Source of the DNA: Myroides pelagicus
GTDB lineage: Bacteria > Bacteroidota > Bacteroidia > Flavobacteriales > Flavobacteriaceae
Length of the DNA: 64,000 bases
Assembly (NCBI RefSeq): GCF_009711055.1
Contig: NZ_WMJY01000002.1
Location: forward strand, 157,571 to 221,570
Direction: 5' to 3'
The stretch's first letter is position 1. Each line of letters starts with the position of its first letter. Made by a program: the position numbers and the translations under genes. Positions 53,634-62,040 of the stretch are shown piece by piece. The notes below the pieces were generated by a model, which saw nothing but the letters and a program-made list of their open reading frames with translations, did no database searches and was not told the DNA's origin.

Positions 53634-54959
53634 ATGAATATTACAAGAAATAATGTAGATGCTCTTAATGCAATCGTAACAATTGAGCTTGCAAAAGAAG
53701 ATTATCAAGGTAATGTAGATCAAGTATTATCTAACTACAAAAAGAACGCTAGTGTTCCTGGATTTAGAAAAGGAGCAGTACCAATGAGTTTAATTGTAAA
53801 ACAATATGGAAAAGCTGTATTGTTCGAAGAGGTGAACAAAATTTTGCAAGACAAATTGAATAATTATCTTGTAGAGGAGAAAATTGATATTTTAGGAAAT
53901 CCACTTCCAGTATCAAACGAAAGTTTTGATTGGGATGCTGATGTATTAAAATTTGATTTCGAATTAGGGTTAACTCCTGAGTTTACTTTAGACTTAGAAG
54001 GGAAAAATAAAATCACTAAATTCAAAGTTGTTGCTGATGACGCTATGTTAGATGAGCAAGTTGAGTTTATCCAAAAACAATATGGTAAGTTAGTATCTAA
54101 AGAGGCAGTTGAAGAAACTTCTGACTTAGTAGGTACATTTACAAACGAAGAAGAAGGAATTAACCAAGAGGCAACTCTACCAGTTACTGCTTTCAGAACT
54201 AAAACAAACCAAAAGAAATTCTTAAACAAGAAAGTTGGAGATCAAGTTACTGTAAGTACAAAAGGATTATTTGATGATGATCACAAACTAATGGAGTACT
54301 TAGGTTTAGATCACGATAAAGTACACGGATTAGAAGTTGATGTGGTATTCACAATCAAAGAGATTAACGAAACTGAATTAGCAGAGTTAAACCAAGAGTT
54401 ATTTGATAAATTGTTTGGAGAAGGTGTAGTAACATCAGTAGAGCAATTAAAAGAAAAAATCAAAGAAGACGCTGAAAAGCAATTTGCAGGTCAAGCAGAT
54501 CAAAAATTTGTAAACGATGTTTACGAGCACTTGTTGGCAGAGACTAAATTTGATTTACCAGCAGAATTCTTAACAAGATGGTTACAAACAGCAGGAGAAA
54601 CTCCAATGACAGCTGAAGCTGCTGCTGCTGAGTATGCAAAATCAGAAAAAGGCTTGCGTTACCAATTAGTAGAAGGTAAAGTAATGTCACAATATGATTT
54701 GAAATTAGACTTCGAAGAAATCAAAGCATATACCGTTAAGTTAATCAAAGATCAGTTAGCTCAATTCGGTCAAGCTGAACCAGACGAAAAAACGGTAGAA
54801 GATATCGTAGCAAGAGTTATGACTAACCAAGATGAGGTAAGACGTATTTCTGAGCAAGTGATGAATGATAAAGTATTAGTATTATTCAACGAAAAAGTAT
54901 CTGCTAAAGAAAAAGAAGTTTCTTATAAAGATTTCGTAAAGGAAATGTACGGAGAATAG
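53634..54959 (+). CDS. tig: Trigger factor
   Basis: Ribosome-associated chaperone and prolyl isomerase. The N-terminal ribosome-binding domain has the GFRKGAVP motif (about 44-51). The PPIase region (about 150-245) is degenerate: it lacks the usual GDxVxxDFxG segment, as in other Bacteroidota trigger factors. The C-terminal helical SurA-like domain makes up the rest. 441 residues fits. It lies just before clpP and clpX, the classic tig-clpP-clpX order. Its promoter carries a perfect palindrome. Confidence 0.94.
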   Translation: MNITRNNVDALNAIVTIELAKEDYQGNVDQVLSNYKKNASVPGFRKGAVPMSLIVKQYGKAVLFEEVNKILQDKLNNYLVEEKIDILGNPLPVSNESFDWDADVLKFDFELGLTPEFTLDLEGKNKITKFKVVADDAMLDEQVEFIQKQYGKLVSKEAVEETSDLVGTFTNEEEGINQEATLPVTAFRTKTNQKKFLNKKVGDQVTVSTKGLFDDDHKLMEYLGLDHDKVHGLEVDVVFTIKEINETELAELNQELFDKLFGEGVVTSVEQLKEKIKEDAEKQFAGQADQKFVNDVYEHLLAETKFDLPAEFLTRWLQTAGETPMTAEAAAAEYAKSEKGLRYQLVEGKVMSQYDLKLDFEEIKAYTVKLIKDQLAQFGQAEPDEKTVEDIVARVMTNQDEVRRISEQVMNDKVLVLFNEKVSAKEKEVSYKDFVKEMYGE

Positions 54960-54985
54960 TTTCCGAAAAAAAATAAGTATATTTG

Positions 54986-55019
54986 AGCGTCTTTCCGAAA
55001 GGAAAGGCGCTTATTTTTT
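54986..55019 (+). terminator. Rho-independent terminator after tig
   Basis: An 11-bp stem, AGCGTCTTTCC / GGAAAGGCGCT (one wobble), with a stable GAAA tetraloop, then a T-run. It separates tig from clpP, so some clpPX transcription must start nearby or read through. Confidence 0.85.
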
Positions 55020-55041
55020 AATACTAAAAAAAAATAAATAA

Positions 55042-55701
55042 ATGGATTACGGAAAAGAGTTTCAAAAGTTTGCAACAAAGCATCACGGAATAAATAGTAT
55101 GTACTATGACAAGATAGTTAGTAGTATGACCCCTTATATCATAGAAGAGCGTCAAATGAATGTAGCGACAATGGATGTGTTTTCGCGTTTGATGATGGAT
55201 CGTGTTATATTCTTAGGGACAGCAATAGATGACTATGTAGCTAATATTATTCAAGCGCAGCTTTTATTTTTAGAAAGTGTAGATAACTCTAAAGATATTA
55301 GTATTTATGTAAACTCTCCAGGAGGAGGAGTGTATGCAGGTCTAGGAATATATGATACCATGCAGTTGATCAAACCAGATGTAGCGACGATATGTACAGG
55401 AATGGCAGCTTCAATGGGAGCAGTGTTATTGTGTGCAGGTGCAGCAGGGAAGCGTTCGGCATTGCCACACTCACGCGTAATGATTCATCAGCCATTGGGT
55501 GGAGCACAAGGACAAGCTTCAGATATTGAAATAACAGCTAGAGAAATTTTAAAACTTAAAGACGAATTATATCAAATCCTTGCAGATCATTCAGGACAAT
55601 CGATAGAGAAAATTCACAATGATAGTGATAGAGACTATTGGATGATAGCTAAAGAAGCTAAAGAGTACGGAATGATTGATGAGGTGTTAATTAGAGAATA
55701 A
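55042..55701 (+). CDS. clpP: ATP-dependent Clp protease proteolytic subunit
   Basis: Barrel-forming serine protease. The catalytic Ser124 is in [11 protein letters not shown], His149 in SRVMIHQP, and the Asp lies in the DSDRDYWM region near 194-201. The N-terminal part (about residues 1-40, [19 protein letters not shown]) is slightly longer than in E. coli and is probably a propeptide. 219 residues is normal for flavobacteria. clpX begins 3 nt after its stop. Confidence 0.97.
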   Translation: MDYGKEFQKFATKHHGINSMYYDKIVSSMTPYIIEERQMNVATMDVFSRLMMDRVIFLGTAIDDYVANIIQAQLLFLESVDNSKDISIYVNSPGGGVYAGLGIYDTMQLIKPDVATICTGMAASMGAVLLCAGAAGKRSALPHSRVMIHQPLGGAQGQASDIEITAREILKLKDELYQILADHSGQSIEKIHNDSDRDYWMIAKEAKEYGMIDEVLIRE

Positions 55702-55704
55702 TAT

Positions 55705-56946
55705 ATGGCGAAGGTAGAAATGCGTTGTTCTTTTTGTGGACGTCCAGAGTCTGAAACGAATATATTGATTGCAGGAATGGATGCTCATATATGTGATCGA
55801 TGTGTAGAGCAGGCTTTTGGTATCGTAGAAGAAGATGGAGAGGCAAAAGAAAAGGAAAGTCTTGCGAATGATTTATTGTTGAAAAAGCCGAAGGATATTC
55901 GCGCTTTTCTAGATGAATATGTAATTGGTCAAGATCAGACAAAGAAAGTGATGTCTGTGGCAGTATATAATCACTATAAGCGTTTATTACAAGAGGCAAG
56001 CAATGATAAAGATGATGTAGAGATTGAAAAGAGTAATGTACTGATGGTGGGGCAGACAGGTACAGGAAAGACATTAGTTGCCAAAACAATTGCGCGAATG
56101 TTGAATGTGCCTTTGGCAATTGTCGATGCAACTGTATTAACTGAAGCAGGATATGTAGGGGAAGATGTAGAAGGTATTTTGACAAAGTTATTGCAAGCGG
56201 CTGATTACGATGTAGAACGCGCTCAGAGAGGTATAATATTTATTGATGAGATAGATAAGATAGCACGTAAGAGTGATAACCCATCGATAACTCGTGATGT
56301 GTCAGGAGAGGGAGTGCAACAGGCGCTGTTGAAATTGCTAGAGGGTAGTATAGTCAATGTACCGCCAGAAGGAGGAAGAAAGCATCCAAATCAAAAATTT
56401 ATAGAGGTAAATACAAAAGATATTCTTTTCGTAGCAGGAGGAGCTTTTGACGGTATAGAACGTATTATTTCTAAACGATTGAATTATCAAGCAATCGGAT
56501 ACAATGCTTCTAAGGAAAATGAAAAGGTAGATAAGGAGAATTTGATGCAGTATATTGTTCCTAAGGATATTAAAGACTATGGTTTAATACCCGAAATAAT
56601 TGGACGTTTACCTGTCTTGACTTATATGAATCCACTGGACAAGGAGACTTTACGATCAATCTTGACAGAGCCTAAAAATGCTTTGATTAAGCAATATGAG
56701 AAGTTGTTTGAAATGGATAATATCAAGTTTACTATTTCAGATGAGGCATTAGATTTTATTGTAGATAAGGCCTTAGAGTATAAATTAGGAGCTCGTGGAT
56801 TGCGCTCTTTATGTGAAGCTATTTTGACAGATGCAATGTACGAATTGCCTAGTCAGAAGAAGATTAAGAAGCTACATGTAGATAAAGCGTATACGGAACA
56901 AGCTTTGGATAAGAACTTATTGCAGAAGTTACAAGCTTCTGTTTAA
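55705..56946 (+). CDS. clpX: ATP-dependent Clp protease ATP-binding subunit ClpX
   Basis: AAA+ unfoldase for ClpP. The N-terminal zinc domain has CSFCGRPE and CDRC (Cys9, 12, 31 and 34 approximately). Walker A is GQTGTGKT (about 116-123), Walker B FIDEIDKI (about 177-184), and the substrate-gripping pore loop GYVGED (about 149-154). The sensor 2 region GARGLR is near the end. 413 residues is full length. A strong terminator follows. Confidence 0.97.
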   Translation: MAKVEMRCSFCGRPESETNILIAGMDAHICDRCVEQAFGIVEEDGEAKEKESLANDLLLKKPKDIRAFLDEYVIGQDQTKKVMSVAVYNHYKRLLQEASNDKDDVEIEKSNVLMVGQTGTGKTLVAKTIARMLNVPLAIVDATVLTEAGYVGEDVEGILTKLLQAADYDVERAQRGIIFIDEIDKIARKSDNPSITRDVSGEGVQQALLKLLEGSIVNVPPEGGRKHPNQKFIEVNTKDILFVAGGAFDGIERIISKRLNYQAIGYNASKENEKVDKENLMQYIVPKDIKDYGLIPEIIGRLPVLTYMNPLDKETLRSILTEPKNALIKQYEKLFEMDNIKFTISDEALDFIVDKALEYKLGARGLRSLCEAILTDAMYELPSQKKIKKLHVDKAYTEQALDKNLLQKLQASV

Positions 56947-56954
56947 GAGGATAA

Positions 56955-56990
56955 AAAAAGCGGATATCAAAAGTTTGATATCCGCTTTTT
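56955..56990. terminator. Terminator between clpX and the convergent lipoprotein gene
   Basis: A long palindrome, AAAAAGCGGATATCAAA / TTTGATATCCGCTTTTT (arms 56955-56971 and 56974-56990). The symmetric A and T tracts allow it to act in both directions. Confidence 0.9.
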
Positions 56991-56992
56991 AT

Positions 56993-57334
56993 TTAAGGAG
57001 TGAACCTCTTCTTCAATGAAATATATTTTTTTAATTGATTAGACGTTAATCTTTGTTGGTCAATTAGCTTGTTTAATTTTTGATTTGATTCATCTACTTT
57101 AAGCATTAAGTCAGAATATGATTTAAGGGCTTTTTTGTCCCCGCTAAGCGCTTTACTGTATAAATCTTTATAGTTGTTTACATAATTGGTATACGTGCTT
57201 AGCATTGACTCTATTTCATCTTGTGAATTTTTTTTGACTTTATCTTCTGGATAGTGATTTTGGTCATTGACAGTATCACATCCTATAAAACCAAGAAGTA
57301 GTAACAATATAATAGAGGGAAGTAAACGGTGCAT
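56993..57334 (-). CDS. Small helical lipoprotein of unknown function
   Basis: 113 residues with an N-terminal signal and lipobox FIGC (Cys19), then an almost fully helical, charged region (DEIESMLSTYTNYVNNYKDLY, about 40-60, and KLIDQQRLTSNQLKKYISLK near the end) likely to be a short coiled coil. I do not recognise a named family. It lies 129 nt downstream of the response regulator gene on the same strand but has its own -7 element, so it may be a separate unit. Confidence 0.7.
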   Translation of the reverse strand: MHRLLPSIILLLLLGFIGCDTVNDQNHYPEDKVKKNSQDEIESMLSTYTNYVNNYKDLYSKALSGDKKALKSYSDLMLKVDESNQKLNKLIDQQRLTSNQLKKYISLKKRFTP

Positions 57335-57359
57335 ATTAAAGTTCTAAGAATCTACGATG

Positions 57360-57367
57360 CAAAAGTA
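57360..57367 (-). promoter_or_regulatory. Putative -7 promoter element of the small lipoprotein gene
   Basis: On the - strand TACTTTTG fits TAnnTTTG, 25 nt before the ATG at 57334. Confidence 0.4.
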
Positions 57368-57463
57368 CATTGTTGTACAAGGAGTGTTTTACGGAAAACC
57401 ACATTTTGACAATATTTTTTATAAATGAATCAAAAGTGTTAGTTGTGATAGGGTATATGTAGT

Positions 57464-58138
57464 TTAAATGATGCCTAAGTCTTTCACTATACTGATTAGA
57501 TGTATTGTGTTTTTTGCATCAAAAGTAGCTCTGAGTTTGCTAATTCTCTTTTCAATACTACTAGTACTAGTGATTGTATAGTTTTCTTCTTTAAGCTTTT
57601 CACCAACATCATTTTGTGAATATCCTTCAGAAAGTAATCTTAAAATCAATAGATCATCATCTTGCAAAATCAAGGAGCTTGTGCTGCTTTTTACATCTTT
57701 GATATCAGGGGAAAGATATACCATATTGCCTTCTTGTTGAATATGCTTAATGGCAGTTAGTAGTTCTTGGATGCTATTTCTACCTTTACTGACAAAGGCG
57801 TTTACTTTTAAGTGATCAATTAGTTCGTGGATTTCAATATATCGGTTTTCGATAGAATAGACAATAATCTTTAGTAAGGGTTGAGTTTCTCTAATTGTAC
57901 TAATCAGATCAGCCCCACCCTTTAGTTTAGCGTCTCTATAGTCTTCTTGAAAAGATAGGTCAGATATGATTAAGTCAAAAGGCGCGTTGTTCGCAAGAGC
58001 ACTTTGAATTTTTAACCATGCGTCATCACAATACTTTGTATTGTAAACTTCAGCGAGTGGCATTTTTTCAGTTAAGGCTTGAGCAATGCCTATATTTATG
58101 CTGTCGTAATCTTCAACAATTAGAATTTTCTTAAACAT
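57464..58138 (-). CDS. LuxR-type response regulator
   Basis: 224 residues. The receiver domain (about 1-125) has the acidic pair Glu9-Asp10 (IVEDYDS), the phospho-acceptor Asp60 in LIISDLSF, Ser95 in IVYSIEN and Lys118 in FVSKGR. The C-terminal region (about 155-224) is a GerE-like helix-turn-helix: DDLLILRLLSEGYSQNDVGEKL followed by SSIEKRISKLRATF. It overlaps the histidine kinase gene by 8 nt, so the two form a two-component pair. Targets are unknown; the adjacent lipopeptide gene and the divergent membrane protein gene are candidates. Confidence 0.9.
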   Translation of the reverse strand: MFKKILIVEDYDSINIGIAQALTEKMPLAEVYNTKYCDDAWLKIQSALANNAPFDLIISDLSFQEDYRDAKLKGGADLISTIRETQPLLKIIVYSIENRYIEIHELIDHLKVNAFVSKGRNSIQELLTAIKHIQQEGNMVYLSPDIKDVKSSTSSLILQDDDLLILRLLSEGYSQNDVGEKLKEENYTITSTSSIEKRISKLRATFDAKNTIHLISIVKDLGII

Positions 58139-59870
58139 AGTTTTTTTTGGGTATTAGAATGTTGTATTTGATACCGAGCTTATTCTCGTAGTCAAATGTA
58201 AAGCTTCCTCCAATATTTTTAATACGGGTTTCCACATTCAGTAATCCATTTTTAGTTTTTAAGTCTTCTTGGATGATTCCTACGCCATTATCAGAATAAA
58301 AGATTTGAAGCATTTTTTTGTTTTCAGAGAATTTGAAGACTACAATTGTCGCCATGCTATGCTTTTTCATATTAACTAATAACTCTTGTATTACTCTGTA
58401 AATAGTTATCTTTTGATTTTTGTCTAAGCAATTAAAATCAAAGGAGTCTATGCCAGAGAGTATGATTTGACAAGTGTCAGTTGAGTACTCATTAAAGAGT
58501 GTAGTAAGATAAGTAGCAAAGGTTTCATCTGTAGTTACTGAGCTATGAGCAAGAGAAATATTTCTAGCTTTATTGTAAATTGATTCTAAATCAAGGAGTA
58601 AATGTTTTTTTGTTTCAGCAGCTTCGAGATTGAAATTTTGGATATACGTCAAGACATTGAATACATCATTAGCCAATTCGTCGTGTATTTGTTTAGAAAT
58701 ACGCGTCTCCGTTAGGTAGGATTGTTGTATTTTTTCTAATCGATGGCGTTGTTTGGTCTTGTAGTAGATAAAAGAGAGTATAACACCGCCAACTACTAAT
58801 AAAATTAATGTGAATAAAAAGGCATTTTTATTTTGAGCAGAAATCAATTCACTTTGTTGTAAATCTATTTTTAGTTTTGTAGCCTCTTGTAAATGTTGGT
58901 CAAAGTCGTAACGTAGTTTAGCGAATTGATTTTTTGTTTTTAGACTTTCAGAATAAATGGCTTTAGACAAGTCAATATATTCTGAAAAGTAAAGTGAGTT
59001 TTGTTTATTTTGTGTTTTGATTAATAGACCTAAAGCAAGAAGTTTATCTTTCTTGTAGTCTGTTTTGGCTGTTTGAATGTAAGCTTTATTAGCATAACTA
59101 TAGGCCTCCTTAAGATTGTTGTTAAGTAAATAAAATTCAGCTAAACTTAAGTAACTGCGATTGATATCTTCGTTATTTTTTAGTTTAAGTCTTATTTGAT
59201 AGGCTTCTAGGAGTTGTTCTAATCCTTTACTAGGGTCCTTTTTATATAGAGCTTTTCCAAGATTATTTAGGATACGAGCTTTTAAAACAGGAGTATTGTT
59301 TGTGGATTCATCATTGATAATGGTGTTTAGAATACCAATTGCTTGGTCATATTGTTCCGATGAAATGTAGTTACTAGCAATATTGTTTTTTAGAATGTTT
59401 TTTTCAGTTTCAGTAGTAGAGAAAGCTAGAGATTGGTCATAGTAAGTATTGGCTAGCTGGTAATCTTCCAATTCAGTGAAACAGATAGCTAATGTGTTGT
59501 ATATATAAACTTTAAAAGAATTGTCTTTTGTATCAATGTTTGGCAATTCTCTAGTGACAAGTTCTTGGGCACTATTAGGGTCATCAATCAAAAGATAGAT
59601 ACTGGCTATTCTAAGGTTGTTATAAGTGATAGAGGTATCACTCCCTGTGTTGCTAAAATACTGGTTAGACTTAAGGTACTTATTAAAAGCGTCTTCTAAT
59701 TTATTTAGTGAAAATAAACTATCTGCATTTTGTTGGAAGCTATAACCTAAATCAATATCCACTTGGTTAATTGTTTTTATCTCTTCTTCTTTGCAGCTAA
59801 ACAAAGAGAGGCAAACGATTAACAATAAAATAAAACTCGAAGAATGAATTGTGTGTAAAGTACTTTTCAT
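58131..59870 (-). CDS. TPR sensor histidine kinase with N-terminal lipobox
   Basis: 579 residues. The N-terminus has a signal sequence with lipobox LFSC (Cys26), so it may be lipidated. Residues about 35-330 are tetratricopeptide-type helical repeats, predicted periplasmic. A transmembrane helix lies at about 349-370. The cytoplasmic part has the phospho-acceptor His396 in ISKQIHDELAND (HisKA_3-like), the N box with Asn500 (VIQELLVNMKKHS), and the G box YSDNGVGI (about 525-532). The order peptide-lipoprotein, kinase, regulator and the 8-nt overlap mark a three-gene operon. The ligand is unknown. Confidence 0.9.
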   Translation of the reverse strand: MKSTLHTIHSSSFILLLIVCLSLFSCKEEEIKTINQVDIDLGYSFQQNADSLFSLNKLEDAFNKYLKSNQYFSNTGSDTSITYNNLRIASIYLLIDDPNSAQELVTRELPNIDTKDNSFKVYIYNTLAICFTELEDYQLANTYYDQSLAFSTTETEKNILKNNIASNYISSEQYDQAIGILNTIINDESTNNTPVLKARILNNLGKALYKKDPSKGLEQLLEAYQIRLKLKNNEDINRSYLSLAEFYLLNNNLKEAYSYANKAYIQTAKTDYKKDKLLALGLLIKTQNKQNSLYFSEYIDLSKAIYSESLKTKNQFAKLRYDFDQHLQEATKLKIDLQQSELISAQNKNAFLFTLILLVVGGVILSFIYYKTKQRHRLEKIQQSYLTETRISKQIHDELANDVFNVLTYIQNFNLEAAETKKHLLLDLESIYNKARNISLAHSSVTTDETFATYLTTLFNEYSTDTCQIILSGIDSFDFNCLDKNQKITIYRVIQELLVNMKKHSMATIVVFKFSENKKMLQIFYSDNGVGIIQEDLKTKNGLLNVETRIKNIGGSFTFDYENKLGIKYNILIPKKNYV

Positions 59871-59905
59871 TCTTCGAATTTAGACTTTATTGCTTAATAA
59901 TTAAA

Positions 59906-60169
59906 TTATTTTTTTGGTTTAGGAGGTTTTATAGGAGTTAGTCCCCAGTCATTGTTGGTGTCTCCTTCTTCCATTTCTAAACTTAGTGATTTAGGTTTTG
60001 GAGGTTTTATGGGAGTTAGTCCCCAATCATTATTCGTATCATTGTCACTCGCGCTAATTGCTTTTTCTTTAGGTGATTTTGTTTGTAAGTAATCATCTTC
60101 TTTGTCACAACTAATAGTAATAAAGGTTAAACTACTTAATAAAATGATTAATGTTTTTCTCGTTTTCAT
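59906..60169 (-). CDS. Small lipoprotein with two identical 17-residue peptide repeats
   Basis: 87 residues: a signal peptide with lipobox TISC (Cys21), a short acidic linker, then DTNNDWGLTPIKPPKPK twice (residues 44-60 and 70-86), separated by SLSLEMEEG. The second copy ends the protein with one extra Lys. No enzyme domain is possible. I do not recognise a family. Being first in the operon with a TPR histidine kinase (35 nt before its start) and a response regulator, it may be the signal, co-sensor or output of that pair; this is inference. The seven base differences between the repeats are all synonymous. Confidence 0.78.
   Translation of the reverse strand: MKTRKTLIILLSSLTFITISCDKEDDYLQTKSPKEKAISASDNDTNNDWGLTPIKPPKPKSLSLEMEEGDTNNDWGLTPIKPPKPKK
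59912..60040 (-). repeat. Duplicated 51-nt coding unit in the lipopeptide gene
   Basis: Units at 59912-59962 and 59990-60040 each code DTNNDWGLTPIKPPKPK. They differ at seven of 51 bases, all third positions and all silent, so peptide identity has been kept while DNA diverged. Confidence 0.9.
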
Positions 60170-60295
60170 CTGCTTTGAATTTTAAGTTAAAAGCAAGGAA
60201 TCAGAAGGTAGTTTTTGGAAGCTAGTTAGGAATGATAACAATAGAAAAGCTCCCATTTTTTAATGTCAATATTCCTAACCCATGAATATGTTTCG

Positions 60296-60303
60296 TATTT
60301 TTG
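60296..60303 (+). promoter_or_regulatory. Possible -7 element upstream of the divergent membrane-protein gene
   Basis: TATTTTTG fits TAnnTTTG but lies 125 nt before the ATG at 60429, and is flanked by GTTTC / GAAAC inverted repeats. Assignment is tentative. Confidence 0.3.
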
Positions 60304-60428
60304 AAACACTATAATACATTTCTGATTTTTTGCTTCGACAAAGAAAAGATGACAATTAGAGGTTAATGTATTGTAGTTCTGATGATTCTGATAATTCCGA
60401 TTATGCCGTTTTGTATTAAGTTGTAATT

Positions 60429-61373
60429 ATGACCTTATTGACCATAAATGATTATATCGCTCATTTAAAAGAGCATATTGAAAACGTAGATCACAAACCT
60501 AAGTACAATGTATTACTGTCTCCATCTCCAGCACAGCTTAGGGACTATTGTCTAATCTTGTGCGATGAGGGTAATGTGTCAATAGAAGATAAGAATGTGC
60601 TCAAAGACTTTTTTAAAGCGAATAGTATTGAGCTTTCCGATATATCTAATTGTATTAGAAAATTTGACATTGAAAGGTTTAAACCAATTCAGTATTTTTT
60701 GAATGGAAAAACAACTATGTCTAAGAATCATATGGTCATTGAGATGGTCGCGCTTATGTACGATTATGAGCAAAGACCTTATAGCAGATTTAGAAAAAAA
60801 GACTTGGTCTTTTGTAAAGAAGAGAAAAGTAAGGTTAAGCAGTTAAATACCTCTACTATTGATGCAAATAATAGAGGGGGCGTAGAGTTAGAAGATAGTA
60901 TAAAGCTTGTAGAGTCTAAAGGTAGGATTGGCAATACTTATTCTAAGTCAGCAATTTTTCAAAAGAATAAGTTGTGGTATTGGCTATTAGGTGTTGTATT
61001 GATGATTGGTTTGCTACTGTTAGTTTTAAAGTTATCAGTGTTGAGTCAAAATGACCAATGTATGAGATGGGTAGTTGATAAGTATGAAGAGTGTGATTGT
61101 GGAGAAGCGACACGATTAAGTTTTATTGATGACGGTGTAAGTCCTATTAAATTTGATCAGCGTATTGTAGAAGAGTTTAAAAAAATTGAAGTAAGTTGTA
61201 ATACCGTTTTTTTTAAAAATAGCAAACCCAAAATTTGGTTTGTTAAAATAAGTGCGAGGAAACACGAATACTTTAATGGTCCTGGGACGGGTATACATCC
61301 AACTTTGGGAAAACCACTAAAGCCAATAACGAAATATCATTTAGATAAATATATTTACCCCCAATGCCCATAA
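60429..61373 (+). CDS. Single-pass membrane protein of unknown function, divergent from the sensor operon
   Basis: 314 residues. The N-terminal half (about 1-180) is soluble, predicted cytoplasmic, with helical segments (TINDYIAHLKEHIENVDHKP) and many charged residues. One transmembrane helix lies at about 182-205. The C-terminal 110 residues should be periplasmic and contain several cysteines (QNDQCMRW, ECDCGEA, EVSCNT, and the final YPQCP). Its end, GIHPTLGKPLKPITKYHLD, echoes the basic-proline flavour of the adjacent lipopeptide only loosely. I recognise no family. The topology resembles an anti-sigma or signal-transfer protein, but there is no sigma gene nearby. Confidence 0.7.
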   Translation: MTLLTINDYIAHLKEHIENVDHKPKYNVLLSPSPAQLRDYCLILCDEGNVSIEDKNVLKDFFKANSIELSDISNCIRKFDIERFKPIQYFLNGKTTMSKNHMVIEMVALMYDYEQRPYSRFRKKDLVFCKEEKSKVKQLNTSTIDANNRGGVELEDSIKLVESKGRIGNTYSKSAIFQKNKLWYWLLGVVLMIGLLLLVLKLSVLSQNDQCMRWVVDKYEECDCGEATRLSFIDDGVSPIKFDQRIVEEFKKIEVSCNTVFFKNSKPKIWFVKISARKHEYFNGPGTGIHPTLGKPLKPITKYHLDKYIYPQCP

Positions 61374-61385
61374 TAGAGGAAATAT

Positions 61386-61541
61386 ATGCTTTACAAATTA
61401 ATTACAAAACAATACTTAACTAGAAGTACCAATGCTTTTGCTGAATCCTTTAATGCGAAAATAAAAGCTTTTAGAGCTCAGTTTAGAGGGGTAAGAGATA
61501 TTGATTTCTTTTTATATAGAATCTCCAAACTTTATGCATAA
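61386..61541 (+). pseudogene. Remnant of an ISL3-like (ISAon1-type) transposase, C-terminal end only
   Basis: The frame codes 51 residues; the last 38 (RSTNAFAESFNAKIKAFRAQ, then FRGVRDIDFFLYRISKLYA) match the conserved C-terminus of Bacteroidota ISL3-like transposases. The DDE core and N-terminus are absent. The apparent ATG at 61386 is chance. The tandem repeats just downstream look like the element's end. The genuine size of these transposases is about 300-400 residues. Confidence 0.75.
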
Positions 61542-61547
61542 GCACAA

Positions 61548-61579
61548 CTTTTAGGATTGATCCCTTTTAGGATTGATCC
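61548..61579. repeat. Tandem 16-bp repeat, probable duplicated IS end
   Basis: CTTTTAGGATTGATCC occurs twice back to back (61548-61563 and 61564-61579), 6 nt after the stop of the transposase remnant. This is where the terminal inverted repeat of the element should be, so one copy is probably the IS end and the other a duplication. Confidence 0.7.
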
Positions 61580-61637
61580 GAATTAATGTTTTAATAAGGT
61601 CTATCCTGTTGATAAATAATGAAATAGCTGAAAATGA

Positions 61638-61676
61638 AAACGGGAGAAATGAACAAAAAATTCAATTCTCCCGTTT
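61638..61676 (-). terminator. Terminator of tRNA-Leu
   Basis: Arms AAACGGGAGAA (61638-61648) and TTCTCCCGTTT (61666-61676) form an 11-bp stem; leftward RNA continues with TTTTC. It lies 3 nt beyond the tRNA 3' end. Confidence 0.85.
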
Positions 61677-61678
61677 AG

Positions 61679-61764
61679 TACTCGAGGCGGGACTTGAACC
61701 CGCACGAACATTACTGTTCACTGGATTTTAAGTCCAGCGTGTCTACCACTTCCACCACTCGAGC
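61679..61764 (-). tRNA. tRNA-Leu (anticodon TAA)
   Basis: 86-nt class II tRNA. The - strand begins GCTCGAGTGGTGGAAGTGG. The anticodon stem is CTGGA / TCCAG around the loop CTTAAAA, giving TAA, which reads UUA/UUG. It has a long variable arm (GTGAACAGTAATGTTCGT) and a T loop GGTTCAAGTCC. The acceptor GCTCGAG pairs with CTCGAGT, followed by discriminator A; CCA is not encoded. A promoter and a terminator flank it. Confidence 0.97.
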
Positions 61765-61803
61765 GTCTTGTTAGACTGCAATATTACTTCCGTATTGCGA
61801 GTG

Positions 61804-61834
61804 CAAATATAGAATACTTATTTTTACTATACAA
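61804..61834 (-). promoter_or_regulatory. Promoter of tRNA-Leu
   Basis: On the - strand TTG (61832-61834), 20-nt spacer, TATATTTG (61804-61811), a full match to TTG-N17-23-TAnnTTTG, 39 nt upstream of the mature 5' end. Confidence 0.65.
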
Positions 61835-61974
61835 CTAATAAATGCTATTTTTTGAATTAATAATAATATGAATAAGCTTGTTTGTTGATTAATAGATTGT
61901 TATTGTATAGTTTTTTTGATAAAAATTAAATACTTTTCATACTGTAAAGCGTCTGATAGTATTTACATGTCAAA

Positions 61975-62001
61975 AAAAACTCTCCATAATAGAGAGTTTT
62001 T
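61975..62001 (-). terminator. Terminator of the DUF3806-like gene
   Basis: Arms AAAAACTCTC (61975-61984) and GAGAGTTTTT (61992-62001) form a perfect 10-bp stem with a 7-nt loop; leftward RNA then has a T-run. Confidence 0.88.
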
Positions 62002-62040
62002 AGTATGAATGCTACTTAAAACTTGAATAAGTAGGTTAGT

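Noticed and set aside
55691..56185. 164-codon frame antisense to clpX
   Set aside because: Lies wholly within the clearly coding clpX gene on the other strand; composition (Leu/His/Gln-rich) is typical of a shadow frame.
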